Below, piece by piece: positions 49,679 through 59,272 of a stretch of 64,000 nt of DNA (the first letter of the stretch is position 1; the number at the start of each line of letters is the position of its first letter). The notes beneath the pieces were generated by a model that was given only the letters and a program-made list of their open reading frames with translations, had not been told where the DNA came from and ran no database searches. Made by a program: the position numbers and the translations under genes. Origin of the DNA: Gemmatimonadaceae bacterium (lineage in GTDB: Bacteria; Gemmatimonadota; Gemmatimonadetes; Gemmatimonadales; Gemmatimonadaceae); assembly GCA_025929535.1 (NCBI GenBank), contig JAICLZ010000004.1, positions 1 through 64,000 of the forward strand, given 5' to 3'.

Positions 49679-51106
49679 ATGAAGATGTCGCTCCGCGCAT
49701 TGACCGCAGCTGCCCTCGCAATCTGCTCCGTTGCCTTCGCCGCGCCGCGGGCTCGCGCGCAGATGACGCTCAATCCGCACCAGCAGGCGCTCCACGACAT
49801 CTACAAGGAGCTGATCGAGACCAACACCGAGGACTCGGCCGGCGTGGGCAGCGTGACGAAGGCATCGGAGCAGATCGCGGCCCGCTTCCGCGCCGCGGGA
49901 TATCCGGAGTCCGACATCCATCTGCTCGGCCCCACGCCGGACAAGCACTCGATCGTCGTGCGGCTGCACGGCACCGGCGCGCGGAAGCCGCTGCTCCTGC
50001 TCGCGCATCTGGATGTGGTGATGGCGCTTCCCAGCGACTGGACGACGGACCCGTTCAAGCTCGTCGAGAAGGACGGCTACTACTACGCGCGCGGCTCGAT
50101 CGATGACAAGGCGATGGCGTCGATCTTCGTCGCCAACATGATTCGCTACAAGAAGGAAGGCTTCGTTCCCGATCGCGACATCATCCTGGCGCTGACGCCG
50201 GACGAGGAGAAGTCGGGACAGCTCGGCGCGAACTGGCTGGTGCAGAATCACAAGGATCTCATCGATGCGGCCTACGCGATCAACGAGGGCGGAGGCGGCT
50301 CGCTGAAGAATGGCAAGCCGTTTCTCCAGGCGGTGCAGGCGACGGAAAAGGCGTTCACGAACTTCACACTCACCGTCAGGAATCCCGGCGGTCACTCGTC
50401 CGTGCCGCGTCCCGACAACGCGATCTATCAGCTCGCCGAAGGGCTGGTGCGCTTCGAGCACTTCAAGTTTCCAGTACAGCTGAACGACGTGACGCGTGCG
50501 TTCTTTTCGGGCACCGCCGCCATCGAGACACCCGCGAACGCTGCGGCGATGCGTGCCCTGCTCAGGAATCCGAACGACGCAGCGGCGGCGGCCACGCTGT
50601 CGAAGGATGCGCGATACAACTCAATGCTGCGCACGACCTGCGTCGCGACGCGCCTCAGCGGGGGGCACGCGGATAACGCGCTGCCGCAGACCGCGACCGC
50701 GCTCGTGAACTGCCGCGTCTTCCCGAATGTGCCGATCGACTCGGTTCGCAACACGATCGTTCGCGTGCTCGCGGACACGGGCATCGCGGTGTCACCGTCG
50801 GAGAAGATGGATCCCACCTCGCCATCGCCGCTGACGCCGGAGCTGATGGAGCCGATCAAGACGCTCACCAGGCAGATGTTCAACGACGTGCCGGTGATTC
50901 CGTTCATGTCGACTGGCGCGACGGATGGACGCTACCTGCGCGCGGGCGGGATTCCGACGTACGGCGTGTCCGGACTCTTCCTCGATCCCGCCGACGTGCG
51001 CGCGCATGGGCGCGACGAGCGCGTGCCGCAGAAGTCGCTCTACGACTCGCAGGAGTTTCTGTATCAGCTCGTCAAGATGCTGTCGACCGAAAAGCCCAAG
51101 GTGTAG
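49679..51106 (+). CDS. M20/M25/M40-family secreted metallopeptidase
   Basis: Signal peptide MKMSLRALTAAALAICSVAFAAPRARAQ; LLLLAHLDVV, YYARGSIDDKAMASIFVANM, LALTPDEEKSGQLGANWL, STGATDGRYLR. Confidence 0.93.
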   Translation: MKMSLRALTAAALAICSVAFAAPRARAQMTLNPHQQALHDIYKELIETNTEDSAGVGSVTKASEQIAARFRAAGYPESDIHLLGPTPDKHSIVVRLHGTGARKPLLLLAHLDVVMALPSDWTTDPFKLVEKDGYYYARGSIDDKAMASIFVANMIRYKKEGFVPDRDIILALTPDEEKSGQLGANWLVQNHKDLIDAAYAINEGGGGSLKNGKPFLQAVQATEKAFTNFTLTVRNPGGHSSVPRPDNAIYQLAEGLVRFEHFKFPVQLNDVTRAFFSGTAAIETPANAAAMRALLRNPNDAAAAATLSKDARYNSMLRTTCVATRLSGGHADNALPQTATALVNCRVFPNVPIDSVRNTIVRVLADTGIAVSPSEKMDPTSPSPLTPELMEPIKTLTRQMFNDVPVIPFMSTGATDGRYLRAGGIPTYGVSGLFLDPADVRAHGRDERVPQKSLYDSQEFLYQLVKMLSTEKPKV

Positions 51107-51155
51107 CGAGCATCGCGTGGTGACGGCGAATACCCGTCACCACGCGTGCGGCTCG

Positions 51156-52160
51156 TCAGTACGAGATCGCGCAGCCGCCCGATCCGGCGTTCACCCAATT
51201 GCGCTGGATGAGATAATAGTTGCCGTCCTTGAGCTGCATGTTGTACACGCCGCCGTTCGGAGCGGTGTGCGTCGTGCCCCACGTCCACGCGCACTTGTCG
51301 GCGTTCTCGTAGCCGCGCCGGTCGTACCAGGCGGTGCCCAGCTCGTCCGTGGTGGTCTCCTCGATCTCGTGCGCGAGCGTGTTCACCTCCGAGCTCGCGG
51401 CGACATCCGCGTTCGGCGATGCGAGCCCCGACGTGCAGCCACTCGGAAAATCCTGATTGTGCGGCATCGCCGCGTACAGCACGAGCTTGCCCGCGCTCGT
51501 GCTGCCGTGCGTGTGATACGCGCAGTACTGCGACCCGAAGCCGCCGCCGAGGTTGATGCCGCTGCCCGTGAAGATCGCGTACACGGTGTTGGCATCGTAG
51601 GCGATCTTGCCTTGCGAGATTCCCGCCGAGATCACGTTCACCATGTCGGCATCGGTTGGGCTGGATTTCGGACCGGCGACATCGGATCCCGTGCTCCAGT
51701 ATCCCGTGTAGGTGACCGCGTTGGTCACGTGCGCCCCCGCGCCGTTGTAGTACGTGGTGTTGATGTTGAAGTACGGCGATCCACCGAGGCTGCGGAGGAA
51801 CGAGCCGATGAGCGTCGCATCGTTGCTCCCTAACCCGATGCCCGTTTTCTGTCCGCTGTAGATCGTACCGGTTCCCCAATAGATCGCCACGACCTTCGTG
51901 ATGGCGGGATTCACGATGAGCGGTCCGCCATGGTAAAAGATGCCGCTGTTCGAGCTGGGCTTTGCCGAATTCGACTTTGCATAGAACTGCTTCGTGTGAA
52001 AGAGGTGCCTGCCGTTGAGCTCCTGCACGTGTGATGCGGAAGGCTGGGTCGCATCCGATGAAGGAGCCGTGATGCTTCCGGACTCCGTACATGCGTTGAT
52101 GAGGAGAACGGTGCAGGCGCCTGCAATGACCGTGCGTCGTGCAAAGAACGAACGTGACAT
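51156..52160 (-). CDS. EXORDIUM / phosphate-induced protein 1-like secreted lipoprotein
   Basis: Lipobox TVLLINACTES; YHGGPLIVNPAITKVVAIYWGTGTIYSG, GSFLRSLGGSPYFNINTTYYNGAGAHVTNAVTYTGYW, AYHTHGSTSAGKLVLYAAMPHNQ, ASSEVNTLAHEIEETTTDELGTAWYDRRGYENADKCAW resemble the plant EXO/PHI-1 family and bacterial homologues. Confidence 0.7.
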   Translation of the reverse strand: MSRSFFARRTVIAGACTVLLINACTESGSITAPSSDATQPSASHVQELNGRHLFHTKQFYAKSNSAKPSSNSGIFYHGGPLIVNPAITKVVAIYWGTGTIYSGQKTGIGLGSNDATLIGSFLRSLGGSPYFNINTTYYNGAGAHVTNAVTYTGYWSTGSDVAGPKSSPTDADMVNVISAGISQGKIAYDANTVYAIFTGSGINLGGGFGSQYCAYHTHGSTSAGKLVLYAAMPHNQDFPSGCTSGLASPNADVAASSEVNTLAHEIEETTTDELGTAWYDRRGYENADKCAWTWGTTHTAPNGGVYNMQLKDGNYYLIQRNWVNAGSGGCAISY

Positions 52161-52290
52161 GGATGGTCTCCAGCGCGGTGAGAGTGTGCGCGATCGTGAG
52201 CAGGAAAGATGGTACCTCGCCGCCGCGTTGCGCGCCAGATGTTTCTATCGAGCGGAGCAGTAACGGGCGCCGTTCGGCCGTTGGCCCTGC

Positions 52291-53196
52291 TCAGCGCGCA
52301 ACCGCCACCGTGATTGCCTGATGCATCCCGCGCAGGAAGTGCGGCTGGCCGGCACTGTCCGGCACCCAGCAGAGAAAGAGATACTTGCCGGGGCGAAAGG
52401 TGGCGGAGACGACGGCCTGCTGGCCGGGATGGATAGCCACCACGCCGCCGATCGCTCGCGCCGCCGGCATTTCGCGCGCGGGATGCGCGAACCAGCGCAG
52501 CGCGTCCGCGGCCGAGTGCCCGGGGAGAATCTCGAGAATCTCGAGATCGTGCCCCTGTGAGGCGCCGTTCTGCACGTGCACCGTGCGATCGCCGGCCGTC
52601 AGCGTGCCGCGCACGGCAACGTGATAATCCGTGAGCGTCACGCTCGCATCCGCAGGCGGAGGCGCGTGCGCGGCGGTGGAGCTCGAGTCCGGCGTGCCCG
52701 TCACCGTCATGACCGCCATCATGCCGTGAAGCGCGTGCATCTTCCCGTCGGCGCTCTCGACCGCGCAGCTGATCGCGTACTCGCCGGCGGGAAAGAAGAG
52801 CGTGACCGTGGCGGTATCGCCGGGGCTCACCGCATTCGGACCGCCCCAACTGGATGTCTCGGGCACCGCGCGATCGTGCATGATCGCGTCGAGCACGGCG
52901 CGTGCGGAGTGGCCATAGGGCACGCGCTCGATGCCCAGCATGTGCACCTCGCTGCCGGCGTTCACGAGGCGCAAGGTCAGCCAGCCGGCGTGAACGCGGA
53001 CAGGCACACCGGTGAAGGCGTAGTCGTGCGCGGTGATGAGAACCGTGCGAGCGGTGCTCGCGCCGCTCGATAGTGAGCTGCGTGCCACGCTGGTATCCCC
53101 GAATGGCGCGCGTCGGCGCGTCGCGTCGTGGCCGGGGGATCTGCACCCTGCGCTCGAGCCGGCGGGCGCGATGAATAGCGCGACCAGCGCGAGCAT
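52291..53196 (-). CDS. Secreted protein with two cupredoxin-like domains
   Basis: GSEVHMLGI ... CAVESADGKMHALHGM and SQGHDLEI ... CWVPDSAGQPHFLRGM: H...C-x9-H-x4-M ligand pattern in both halves. ORF extends to 53370; start at MLALVALF preferred. Confidence 0.75.
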   Translation of the reverse strand: MLALVALFIAPAGSSAGCRSPGHDATRRRAPFGDTSVARSSLSSGASTARTVLITAHDYAFTGVPVRVHAGWLTLRLVNAGSEVHMLGIERVPYGHSARAVLDAIMHDRAVPETSSWGGPNAVSPGDTATVTLFFPAGEYAISCAVESADGKMHALHGMMAVMTVTGTPDSSSTAAHAPPPADASVTLTDYHVAVRGTLTAGDRTVHVQNGASQGHDLEILEILPGHSAADALRWFAHPAREMPAARAIGGVVAIHPGQQAVVSATFRPGKYLFLCWVPDSAGQPHFLRGMHQAITVAVAR

Positions 53197-53337
53197 CGAG
53201 CGGGCGGAAGCCAAGCGAGTCTCCCTGCAGACGGTGGGGAGAAGATGCAGTGCGGTTCCGACTGGTGATAGTGCTCGAGGAGATCGATAAAGGTCGTGCG
53301 GGTGAAGCGATCCGCCGGCGAGCCAGGGCTGGAAAGA

Positions 53338-53372
53338 AAATGAGGCAACCACAACAAGTAGTTGCCTCATTT
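53338..53372 (-). terminator. Rho-independent terminator downstream of the DUF5666-like lipoprotein gene
   Basis: Perfect 12-bp stem AAATGAGGCAAC-(11 nt)-GTTGCCTCATTT; minus-strand read continues TTTCTTTCC. Confidence 0.88.
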
Positions 53373-53395
53373 GTACTTATGAAACACAGGTGAAG

Positions 53396-54172
53396 CTACT
53401 TCTTGCCTTTCGTCGAATCCGCCACCACCAGGTTCGACGCCTTCATCGTGCCATCCGGCTGCTTCAGCCCCAGCACCACCACTCTCGTTCCGCTCGCGAG
53501 CTTCGTGCTCACGGGAGCGAGCGTGGTGACGGATACGTTGGGTGGTACCGTGATCGTTTGCGATCCGCCACGATAGTTCACCGTGATCTTGCCCGTGTTC
53601 TGGCTGGCGATCGTGCCGTTGGTCATGCGCGGCGGCCCGCCCGTCTTCGGTGCGGCGGACACCGTACCATTCGTCATCGTGCTTTTCTGCTTGCTGCTGT
53701 CCGCGCCGCCTTTGGGCGTCATCAGGTAACTCCCTTCTCCCGTGCCTCGCAGCTCCTCGGGGAAAATGTGGATCTCGGTTGCGCGCTCGCTGCCGTCCGG
53801 CTGCGCAACGGAGGTCACGCCAACGAAGGAGCTCGGCTTCACGTCCGACAGCTTGGCAGACGCCCTGGAGAACACGTGCAGCGGCTGCTGCAGCACGATG
53901 CGCACATCGCCCGTCGACGTCTTCACGGTGATCGCGCTGTCGCTCACGCTGGCGAGGGAGCCACGCACCGGCGTGATGTCCGCAGGCGCCGCCGCGGACG
54001 TATCCGGAGCCGTCGTCGCGGCTGATGCGGAGGTGCTCGATGACGCGGTGGAGTCCTGCGTGGCTGCAGAGTTGTCGTGCTTCGCACATCCGGCGAGTGC
54101 CAGCAGCGCGGCGGAGAGCGTTGCAATCGAGGTGAATGCACCTCTCGGTATCGTGAGCGGTATCTGACGCAT
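53396..54172 (-). CDS. DUF5666-like secreted lipoprotein
   Basis: Lipobox LSAALLALAGCAKHD; two OB-like repeats VRGSLASVSDSAITVKTSTGDVRIVL and GTIASQNTGKITVNYRGGSQTITVPPNVSVTTLAPVS. Confidence 0.7.
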   Translation of the reverse strand: MRQIPLTIPRGAFTSIATLSAALLALAGCAKHDNSAATQDSTASSSTSASAATTAPDTSAAAPADITPVRGSLASVSDSAITVKTSTGDVRIVLQQPLHVFSRASAKLSDVKPSSFVGVTSVAQPDGSERATEIHIFPEELRGTGEGSYLMTPKGGADSSKQKSTMTNGTVSAAPKTGGPPRMTNGTIASQNTGKITVNYRGGSQTITVPPNVSVTTLAPVSTKLASGTRVVVLGLKQPDGTMKASNLVVADSTKGKK

Positions 54173-54304
54173 CGTGAAGCTCCTGTGGTGGCGGATTGGC
54201 GAAAAACGCGAGCGGCGTACGCGCGAAGAGCAGGCAACACCTCGTCGCGCTGCATATACGCACGATCGCGTTCCACCGCTGGAGCTCCGCTCACGATTTT
54301 GTGC

Positions 54305-54688
54305 TCACGAGGCGAGTGACGTGGCGGCGGGCTTGAGCGACGCGAGATAGTTGGCGTACGACGCCTCCACGAGCGCGACGTTCCTCTTCCCTTTCTGCCA
54401 GAGCCACCACCCGAAGATGGCGACCGGCACGCCGATGATGGCAAGTATGATCGTAAGTGAGCTGAGTGCACCGGTGATCAGAAATCCGAGCCCCTGAAAG
54501 CGCTGCGTGGCGAACGTCGATCCATACTCTTCCTTGGCAGCGTACAACACGTCGGGATCGCTCGAACCGGTCGCCTTCAACACGCCCACCACCTGCTGGG
54601 CGCTCGTATCGGCAAGGCTGAACTTGCTCAAGTTCACGTTCATCTGCGTCACCTTGTTCGTTGTGGGAATCGTTTGTTTCGAGATCAC
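54305..54688 (-). CDS. Small membrane protein, unknown function
   Basis: 127 aa; GLGFLITGALSSLTIILAIIGVPVAIFGWWLWQKGKRNVALVEASYANYLASL. Confidence 0.6.
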   Translation of the reverse strand: MISKQTIPTTNKVTQMNVNLSKFSLADTSAQQVVGVLKATGSSDPDVLYAAKEEYGSTFATQRFQGLGFLITGALSSLTIILAIIGVPVAIFGWWLWQKGKRNVALVEASYANYLASLKPAATSLAS

Positions 54689-54824
54689 GCATGGAGCTCA
54701 CGATCCGGACGGTCATCACCCCGTGGATCACGCCCTGTTGCACGGTCCGCCAGCGGGTATTAGCGTGGACTCCGGATCGGCGCTCCTGGAGCGCCCGATC
54801 CCGATCCGATGCTCGCAGTCCTGC

Positions 54825-55442
54825 ATGACATTGCGCAAAGGCGCGGGGAAATCCGTCATGGCAGAAGGCACGCAACAGGTACAGCCACTCGAAGCAGGCA
54901 TTCCGCAGGGGATCGCGGGAAAGCGCAGCGAGCTCGATCTGCTCTTCAGTGTCACGTATGAAGAGCTGCGTCGCCTTGCCGCGAGCGTTCGTCGCAGTGA
55001 TCCCGGCGCGACGCTCAGCCCGACCATGCTCGTCAACGAAGCCTGGCTCAAGCTCGCGAGCTCGCCGCCGGCCGCCGTCGCATCGCGACTGCACTTCAAG
55101 CGCATCGCCGCGCGTGCGATGCGCCAGGTGCTCGTCGAGGCGGCGCGGCGCCACTCCGCGGAAAAACGCGGCGCCGACGTGGCCTTCGTGACATTCGATG
55201 AGGCAGTCGCCGCGAGCACGCCCGCCACCACCCATGCCGACGAATTTCTCGCCCTCGATGCTGCACTCGAGGAGCTTCGCCTCGCGCATCCGCGGCAGGC
55301 ACTGATGGTGGAGAGCCGATTCTTCGGCGGTCTCGACATCACCGAGACCGCGGAGCTTCTCGAAGTCTCCGAGGCAACGATCGTCCGCGACTGGCGAGCA
55401 GCCAAGGCATGGCTCGCACACGAGCTACACAAGCCGCGCTGA
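54825..55442 (+). CDS. ECF-type RNA polymerase sigma factor (TIGR02999-like)
   Basis: LFSVTYEELRRLAASVRRSDPGATLSPTMLVNEAWLKLA, HFKRIAARAMRQVLVEAARRHSAEKRG, VESRFFGGLDITETAELLEVSEATIVRDWRAAKAWLAHEL. Alternative start 54858. Confidence 0.88.
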   Translation: MTLRKGAGKSVMAEGTQQVQPLEAGIPQGIAGKRSELDLLFSVTYEELRRLAASVRRSDPGATLSPTMLVNEAWLKLASSPPAAVASRLHFKRIAARAMRQVLVEAARRHSAEKRGADVAFVTFDEAVAASTPATTHADEFLALDAALEELRLAHPRQALMVESRFFGGLDITETAELLEVSEATIVRDWRAAKAWLAHELHKPR

Positions 55443-55475
55443 GCGCGCGCACCGGCTTCGCAGACATCAACGGAC

Positions 55476-58112
55476 ATGGACGCCACGCGCTGGGAGCGAA
55501 TGCAGTACGTGTTCCACGGTGCATGCGATCTCGATGAGCCTGCGCGACATGCGTTCGTGGAGCGCGAGTGCGGGATCGATGCGCAGCTCAAGGCCGACGT
55601 GCTCTCGATGCTCCAGGAAGATGCGCGGCAGCATCCTCTGCTCGACGGCGACGTCGCGAACGTTGCCGGACAGCTGCTCACCAAGGGCAAGCACGCCGCG
55701 CTTCCGCTCGGCGCGTTCGGCCGCTATCGGGTGAAGCACATGCTCGGCGAGGGCGGCATGGGAGTCGTGTATCTGGCCGAGCGGGATGATCTGGGGAGTC
55801 TGGCAGCGATAAAGATCCTGCGCGATGCCTGGCTTTCACCGGCGCGGCGCGAGCGCTTCGCGAACGAGCAGCGGACGCTGGCGCAGCTGAATCATCCGTC
55901 CATCGCCCGGCTCTACGATGCGGACGCCCTGCCGGACGGCACGCCGTGGTTCGTGATGGAGTACGTGGAGGGCGTCCCGATCACGGAGTACTGCGCCGCG
56001 CACGCGTGCACGATCGCGGAGCGGCTCACTCTCTTCCGCGCGGTGTGCGAAGCCGTTCAGCACGCGCATCGGCATCTCATCATCCACCGCGATCTCAAGC
56101 CTTCGAACATTCTCGTGAGCCGCGATGGAGACGTGAAGCTGCTGGATTTCGGAATCGCGAAGCAGCTGGATACGCTCGATCAGCCGGCGAATCCCACGCT
56201 CACCGGCCTGCGGCTCATGACGCCGGCCTATGCCGCGCCGGAGCAGATGCGTGGCGGCTTCGCAGGTGTCCTCAGCGATGTCTATTCGTTGGGCGTGGTG
56301 CTGTACGAGCTCCTCACCGGCCGGCTCCCGTTCGATCTCGCGAACCGGACGCCTGCCGAAGCGGAAGCAATGGTCATCGATCACGAGCCGGTACGGCCGT
56401 CGGCCGTGGCACGACGCATCGCATCGGTGTCCAGCGTGGAGACTCGCATTCCGTCCGTCAGCAGGACTGCGTGGGCCGATCTCGATGTGCTCTGCCTCCG
56501 CGCGATTCACAAGGATCCACAGCGCAGGTACCGATCGGTCGAGGCGCTCGCGCGAGACATCGATCACTATCTCGGAGGCGAGCCGCTCGAGGCGCGCCCC
56601 GACAGTGCCAGCTATCGACTCGGGAAGTTCGCGCGCCGGAACTCTCGCGCACTGTCCGCGGCGCTCGGCACGCTCATGATCGTCGTCGCACTCACCGTCT
56701 TCTACACCGTGCGCCTCGCCAGCGCGCGGAATGCCGCCATCGCGGAGGCCGCGCGCACGACGCGCATCCAGCGGTTCATGATGAATCTCTTCCAGGGCGG
56801 CGACGCGGACGCCGGACCCGCGGACAGTCTGCGGGTCGTGACACTCGTCGATCGCGGCATGCAGGAGGCGAAGAGTCTCGACAGCGATCCGGCGACGCAG
56901 TCCGAGCTCCTGGTCACACTCGGAAGCATTTACCAGAAGCTTGGAAACTTCGAGCGCGCGGATTCCCTGCTTCGATTCGCGCTCGATGAGCGGCGCCGTT
57001 TGCTCGGCCCCGAGCATCCCGATGTCGCGGCGAGCCTCGTAGCGCTCGGCTCTCTCCGCGACTCGGAGGCGAAGTATGCGGAAGCGGAGCGGCTGATTCG
57101 CGAAGGGCTCGCGATGAGCAGGCGGCGGCTCTCACCCCAGGATCCGATGGTGCTGACGGCGACTACGGCGCTGGGGCAGCTGCTCGAGGATCGGGGCTCA
57201 TACGACGAGGCGATCTCGGTGTTGCAGGATGCCGTGCGCCTGCAGTCCGTGAGCGGTGAGTCGCGCGATCTCGCGGGAAGCATGACCGAGCTCGCGAACA
57301 GTCACTTCTATGCGGGGCATTACGGCATCTCCGATTCGCTCAATCGCCGCGTGCTCGCCATGGATCGCCGCCTGTACGGCGAGCGCCACCCGCACGTGGC
57401 CGACGATCTGATCAATCTCGGCGCCATTCAGCTCGAGCTCGGACACTTTGCGGAGGCCGAGCGGTACGATCGCGAGGCCCTGGACATCACCGCACGGTGG
57501 TACGGTCCGAACCATCAGGAAACGGCATCGGCAATGACGATCCTCAGTCGCGCGCTCGTGTCCGAGAAGCGGTACGCCGATGCAGCGGGGATGCTGGAGC
57601 AGGCGCTCGTCATCCAGGAGCACGTCTACGGGCCTGTGCATCCTCGCGTCGCATCCACCCTCAACGAGCTCGGAAGAGCGGCCGTGTCGCTCGGCCAGCT
57701 GGACGAGGCGGAGGGGTATTTCCGGCGAGAGCTGAGCATCTATCGCTCCGTGTACGACGACAAGCACTATCTGATCGGTGTCGCGCTGTCCAATCTCTCC
57801 GGAGTGGCGCTCGAGAGAAAGGATTATTCCAGAGCGGAGGCGCTCCTTCGCGATGCGCTCGCGCGTTATGCCGCGACGCTGCCACCGGACCACCAGCTGA
57901 TTGGCATCGGGAGAGTGCGACTGGGGCACGTGCTCTTGCGCGAGAAGCGCTTCGCGGAGGCGCAGTCGGAGAGTCAGGCCGGGTACGACGTTCTCATGAA
58001 GAAGAGCGGCTCATCCGTCAGCTGGATTCAGACCGCTCGTGAAGATCTCGCGACCGAGCACGACTCGCTGCAACACCCGGTGCTCGCCGCGGGCGCTGGG
58101 TCGAAACAATGA
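55476..58112 (+). CDS. Membrane Ser/Thr protein kinase with C-terminal TPR domain
   Basis: YRVKHMLGEGGMGVVYLAERDD, HRDLKPSNILV, LLDFGIAKQL, APEQM, TM helix ALSAALGTLMIVVALTVFYTV, then tetratricopeptide repeats (LGSIYQKLGNFERADSLLRFALDERRRLLGPEHPDVAASL). Confidence 0.95.
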   Translation: MDATRWERMQYVFHGACDLDEPARHAFVERECGIDAQLKADVLSMLQEDARQHPLLDGDVANVAGQLLTKGKHAALPLGAFGRYRVKHMLGEGGMGVVYLAERDDLGSLAAIKILRDAWLSPARRERFANEQRTLAQLNHPSIARLYDADALPDGTPWFVMEYVEGVPITEYCAAHACTIAERLTLFRAVCEAVQHAHRHLIIHRDLKPSNILVSRDGDVKLLDFGIAKQLDTLDQPANPTLTGLRLMTPAYAAPEQMRGGFAGVLSDVYSLGVVLYELLTGRLPFDLANRTPAEAEAMVIDHEPVRPSAVARRIASVSSVETRIPSVSRTAWADLDVLCLRAIHKDPQRRYRSVEALARDIDHYLGGEPLEARPDSASYRLGKFARRNSRALSAALGTLMIVVALTVFYTVRLASARNAAIAEAARTTRIQRFMMNLFQGGDADAGPADSLRVVTLVDRGMQEAKSLDSDPATQSELLVTLGSIYQKLGNFERADSLLRFALDERRRLLGPEHPDVAASLVALGSLRDSEAKYAEAERLIREGLAMSRRRLSPQDPMVLTATTALGQLLEDRGSYDEAISVLQDAVRLQSVSGESRDLAGSMTELANSHFYAGHYGISDSLNRRVLAMDRRLYGERHPHVADDLINLGAIQLELGHFAEAERYDREALDITARWYGPNHQETASAMTILSRALVSEKRYADAAGMLEQALVIQEHVYGPVHPRVASTLNELGRAAVSLGQLDEAEGYFRRELSIYRSVYDDKHYLIGVALSNLSGVALERKDYSRAEALLRDALARYAATLPPDHQLIGIGRVRLGHVLLREKRFAEAQSESQAGYDVLMKKSGSSVSWIQTAREDLATEHDSLQHPVLAAGAGSKQ

Positions 58113-58145
58113 AGAGCTCTCGAGTCATGAACGGAGGGTGACGGC

Positions 58146-59261
58146 ATGCCGATGAGCTACAGAATCTACCTCGAGCGGCGCGCGGCACTCGACCAAGATT
58201 GCGCGTACACTGAGAAGCAGTTCGCGCAGGCGATCGCGCTTCGAGACCGCGCCGTGGGCGCCATGGACGCGGCCGAAGCAAATCTCGACAACGGCAACGA
58301 GGAGCTGCGAGCCGCGCGCGAACACGAGCTGCTCGAGAGCACCGCTCGCGCCGACGCCGCCATCAAGGAAGTGGACGTGGCCGCCGAAGAGCGCGATCGC
58401 GCATTGGCAGAGCGCAAGGATCTCGAGGGCGAGTACCCCGAGTTCGAGGAGGCCGCGAAGGAACGGATCTCTCCGACGGATGAGAATGCGCCCGCGGACA
58501 TCGCCAGTCCGCGGGAACGCATCAGCGACTTCATGGATCAGGCGAAAGGCGTCTTCGACACTGGTCTCATGACGGGTGGAATGATCGCGCAGATCGTCAC
58601 CGCCACTCCCGACGTCCACGAGCAAGCGACGCCCCCGGCGACGATCGAGCAGATGAAGCAGGAGGTGGCGAGAGAGGCCATCTCACTGGAGGAGCACACG
58701 ACGCAGGTGTACGAGGCTCGCGTGAGCGCGCCCGCGGGGGAGCTGCCGCCCGAGATCACCGAGCATCAGAGCCAGAAGGAGCGCGAGGAAGAACGCGAGA
58801 AGGAACGCCGGAAGGAGCTCCAGGAGGGCCGCGAGACAGAGGAGGAGAAGAAGTTCGTCGACTCGCAGATCGAAGCGGCCGGCGGTGAGGAGCACATGAC
58901 CAGCGCAGACGATTTGAAGGAGAAGAACAACGAGCTCCTCGAAAAGCTGGCAGAATCGAGCAGGCACCCGTCATTTCCCGACCCGGAGAAATCGGCCGAC
59001 CTGATCGCTTCGCGATCGCGCATGGTTGCCAACGACAACGACCCTGGGCACGATGGGCACGCGCCAGCGAATGACAACCAACCTGGGCACCGTGGCATCC
59101 CCGCTGCGGACAAGCCTGCGGAGATGCCGGCGCAAACGAACACCAAGGTCGGCGCGGGAATGCCCGATCCCGATCCGCCAGCAGCCACGCTCGCCGCGCG
59201 CGCGCCGGCGAACGACAGTCAGCCGCTCTCTCCCGCGAACGACAACGACCAGGACCTCTAG
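58146..59261 (+). CDS. Glu-rich coiled-coil protein with repeated ANDN motifs, unknown function
   Basis: Long charged helices (EKEREEEREKERRKELQEGRETEEEKK) and a C-terminal tail with VANDNDPG, APANDNQPG, APANDSQP, SPANDNDQDL. Confidence 0.75.
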   Translation: MPMSYRIYLERRAALDQDCAYTEKQFAQAIALRDRAVGAMDAAEANLDNGNEELRAAREHELLESTARADAAIKEVDVAAEERDRALAERKDLEGEYPEFEEAAKERISPTDENAPADIASPRERISDFMDQAKGVFDTGLMTGGMIAQIVTATPDVHEQATPPATIEQMKQEVAREAISLEEHTTQVYEARVSAPAGELPPEITEHQSQKEREEEREKERRKELQEGRETEEEKKFVDSQIEAAGGEEHMTSADDLKEKNNELLEKLAESSRHPSFPDPEKSADLIASRSRMVANDNDPGHDGHAPANDNQPGHRGIPAADKPAEMPAQTNTKVGAGMPDPDPPAATLAARAPANDSQPLSPANDNDQDL

Positions 59262-59272
59262 CGCGCCCCGAT

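Noticed and set aside
51330-51400. HEIEE in the EXORDIUM-like protein considered as a zinc-protease HExxH motif
   Set aside because: The second His is absent (HEIEE), so peptidase activity is not supported.
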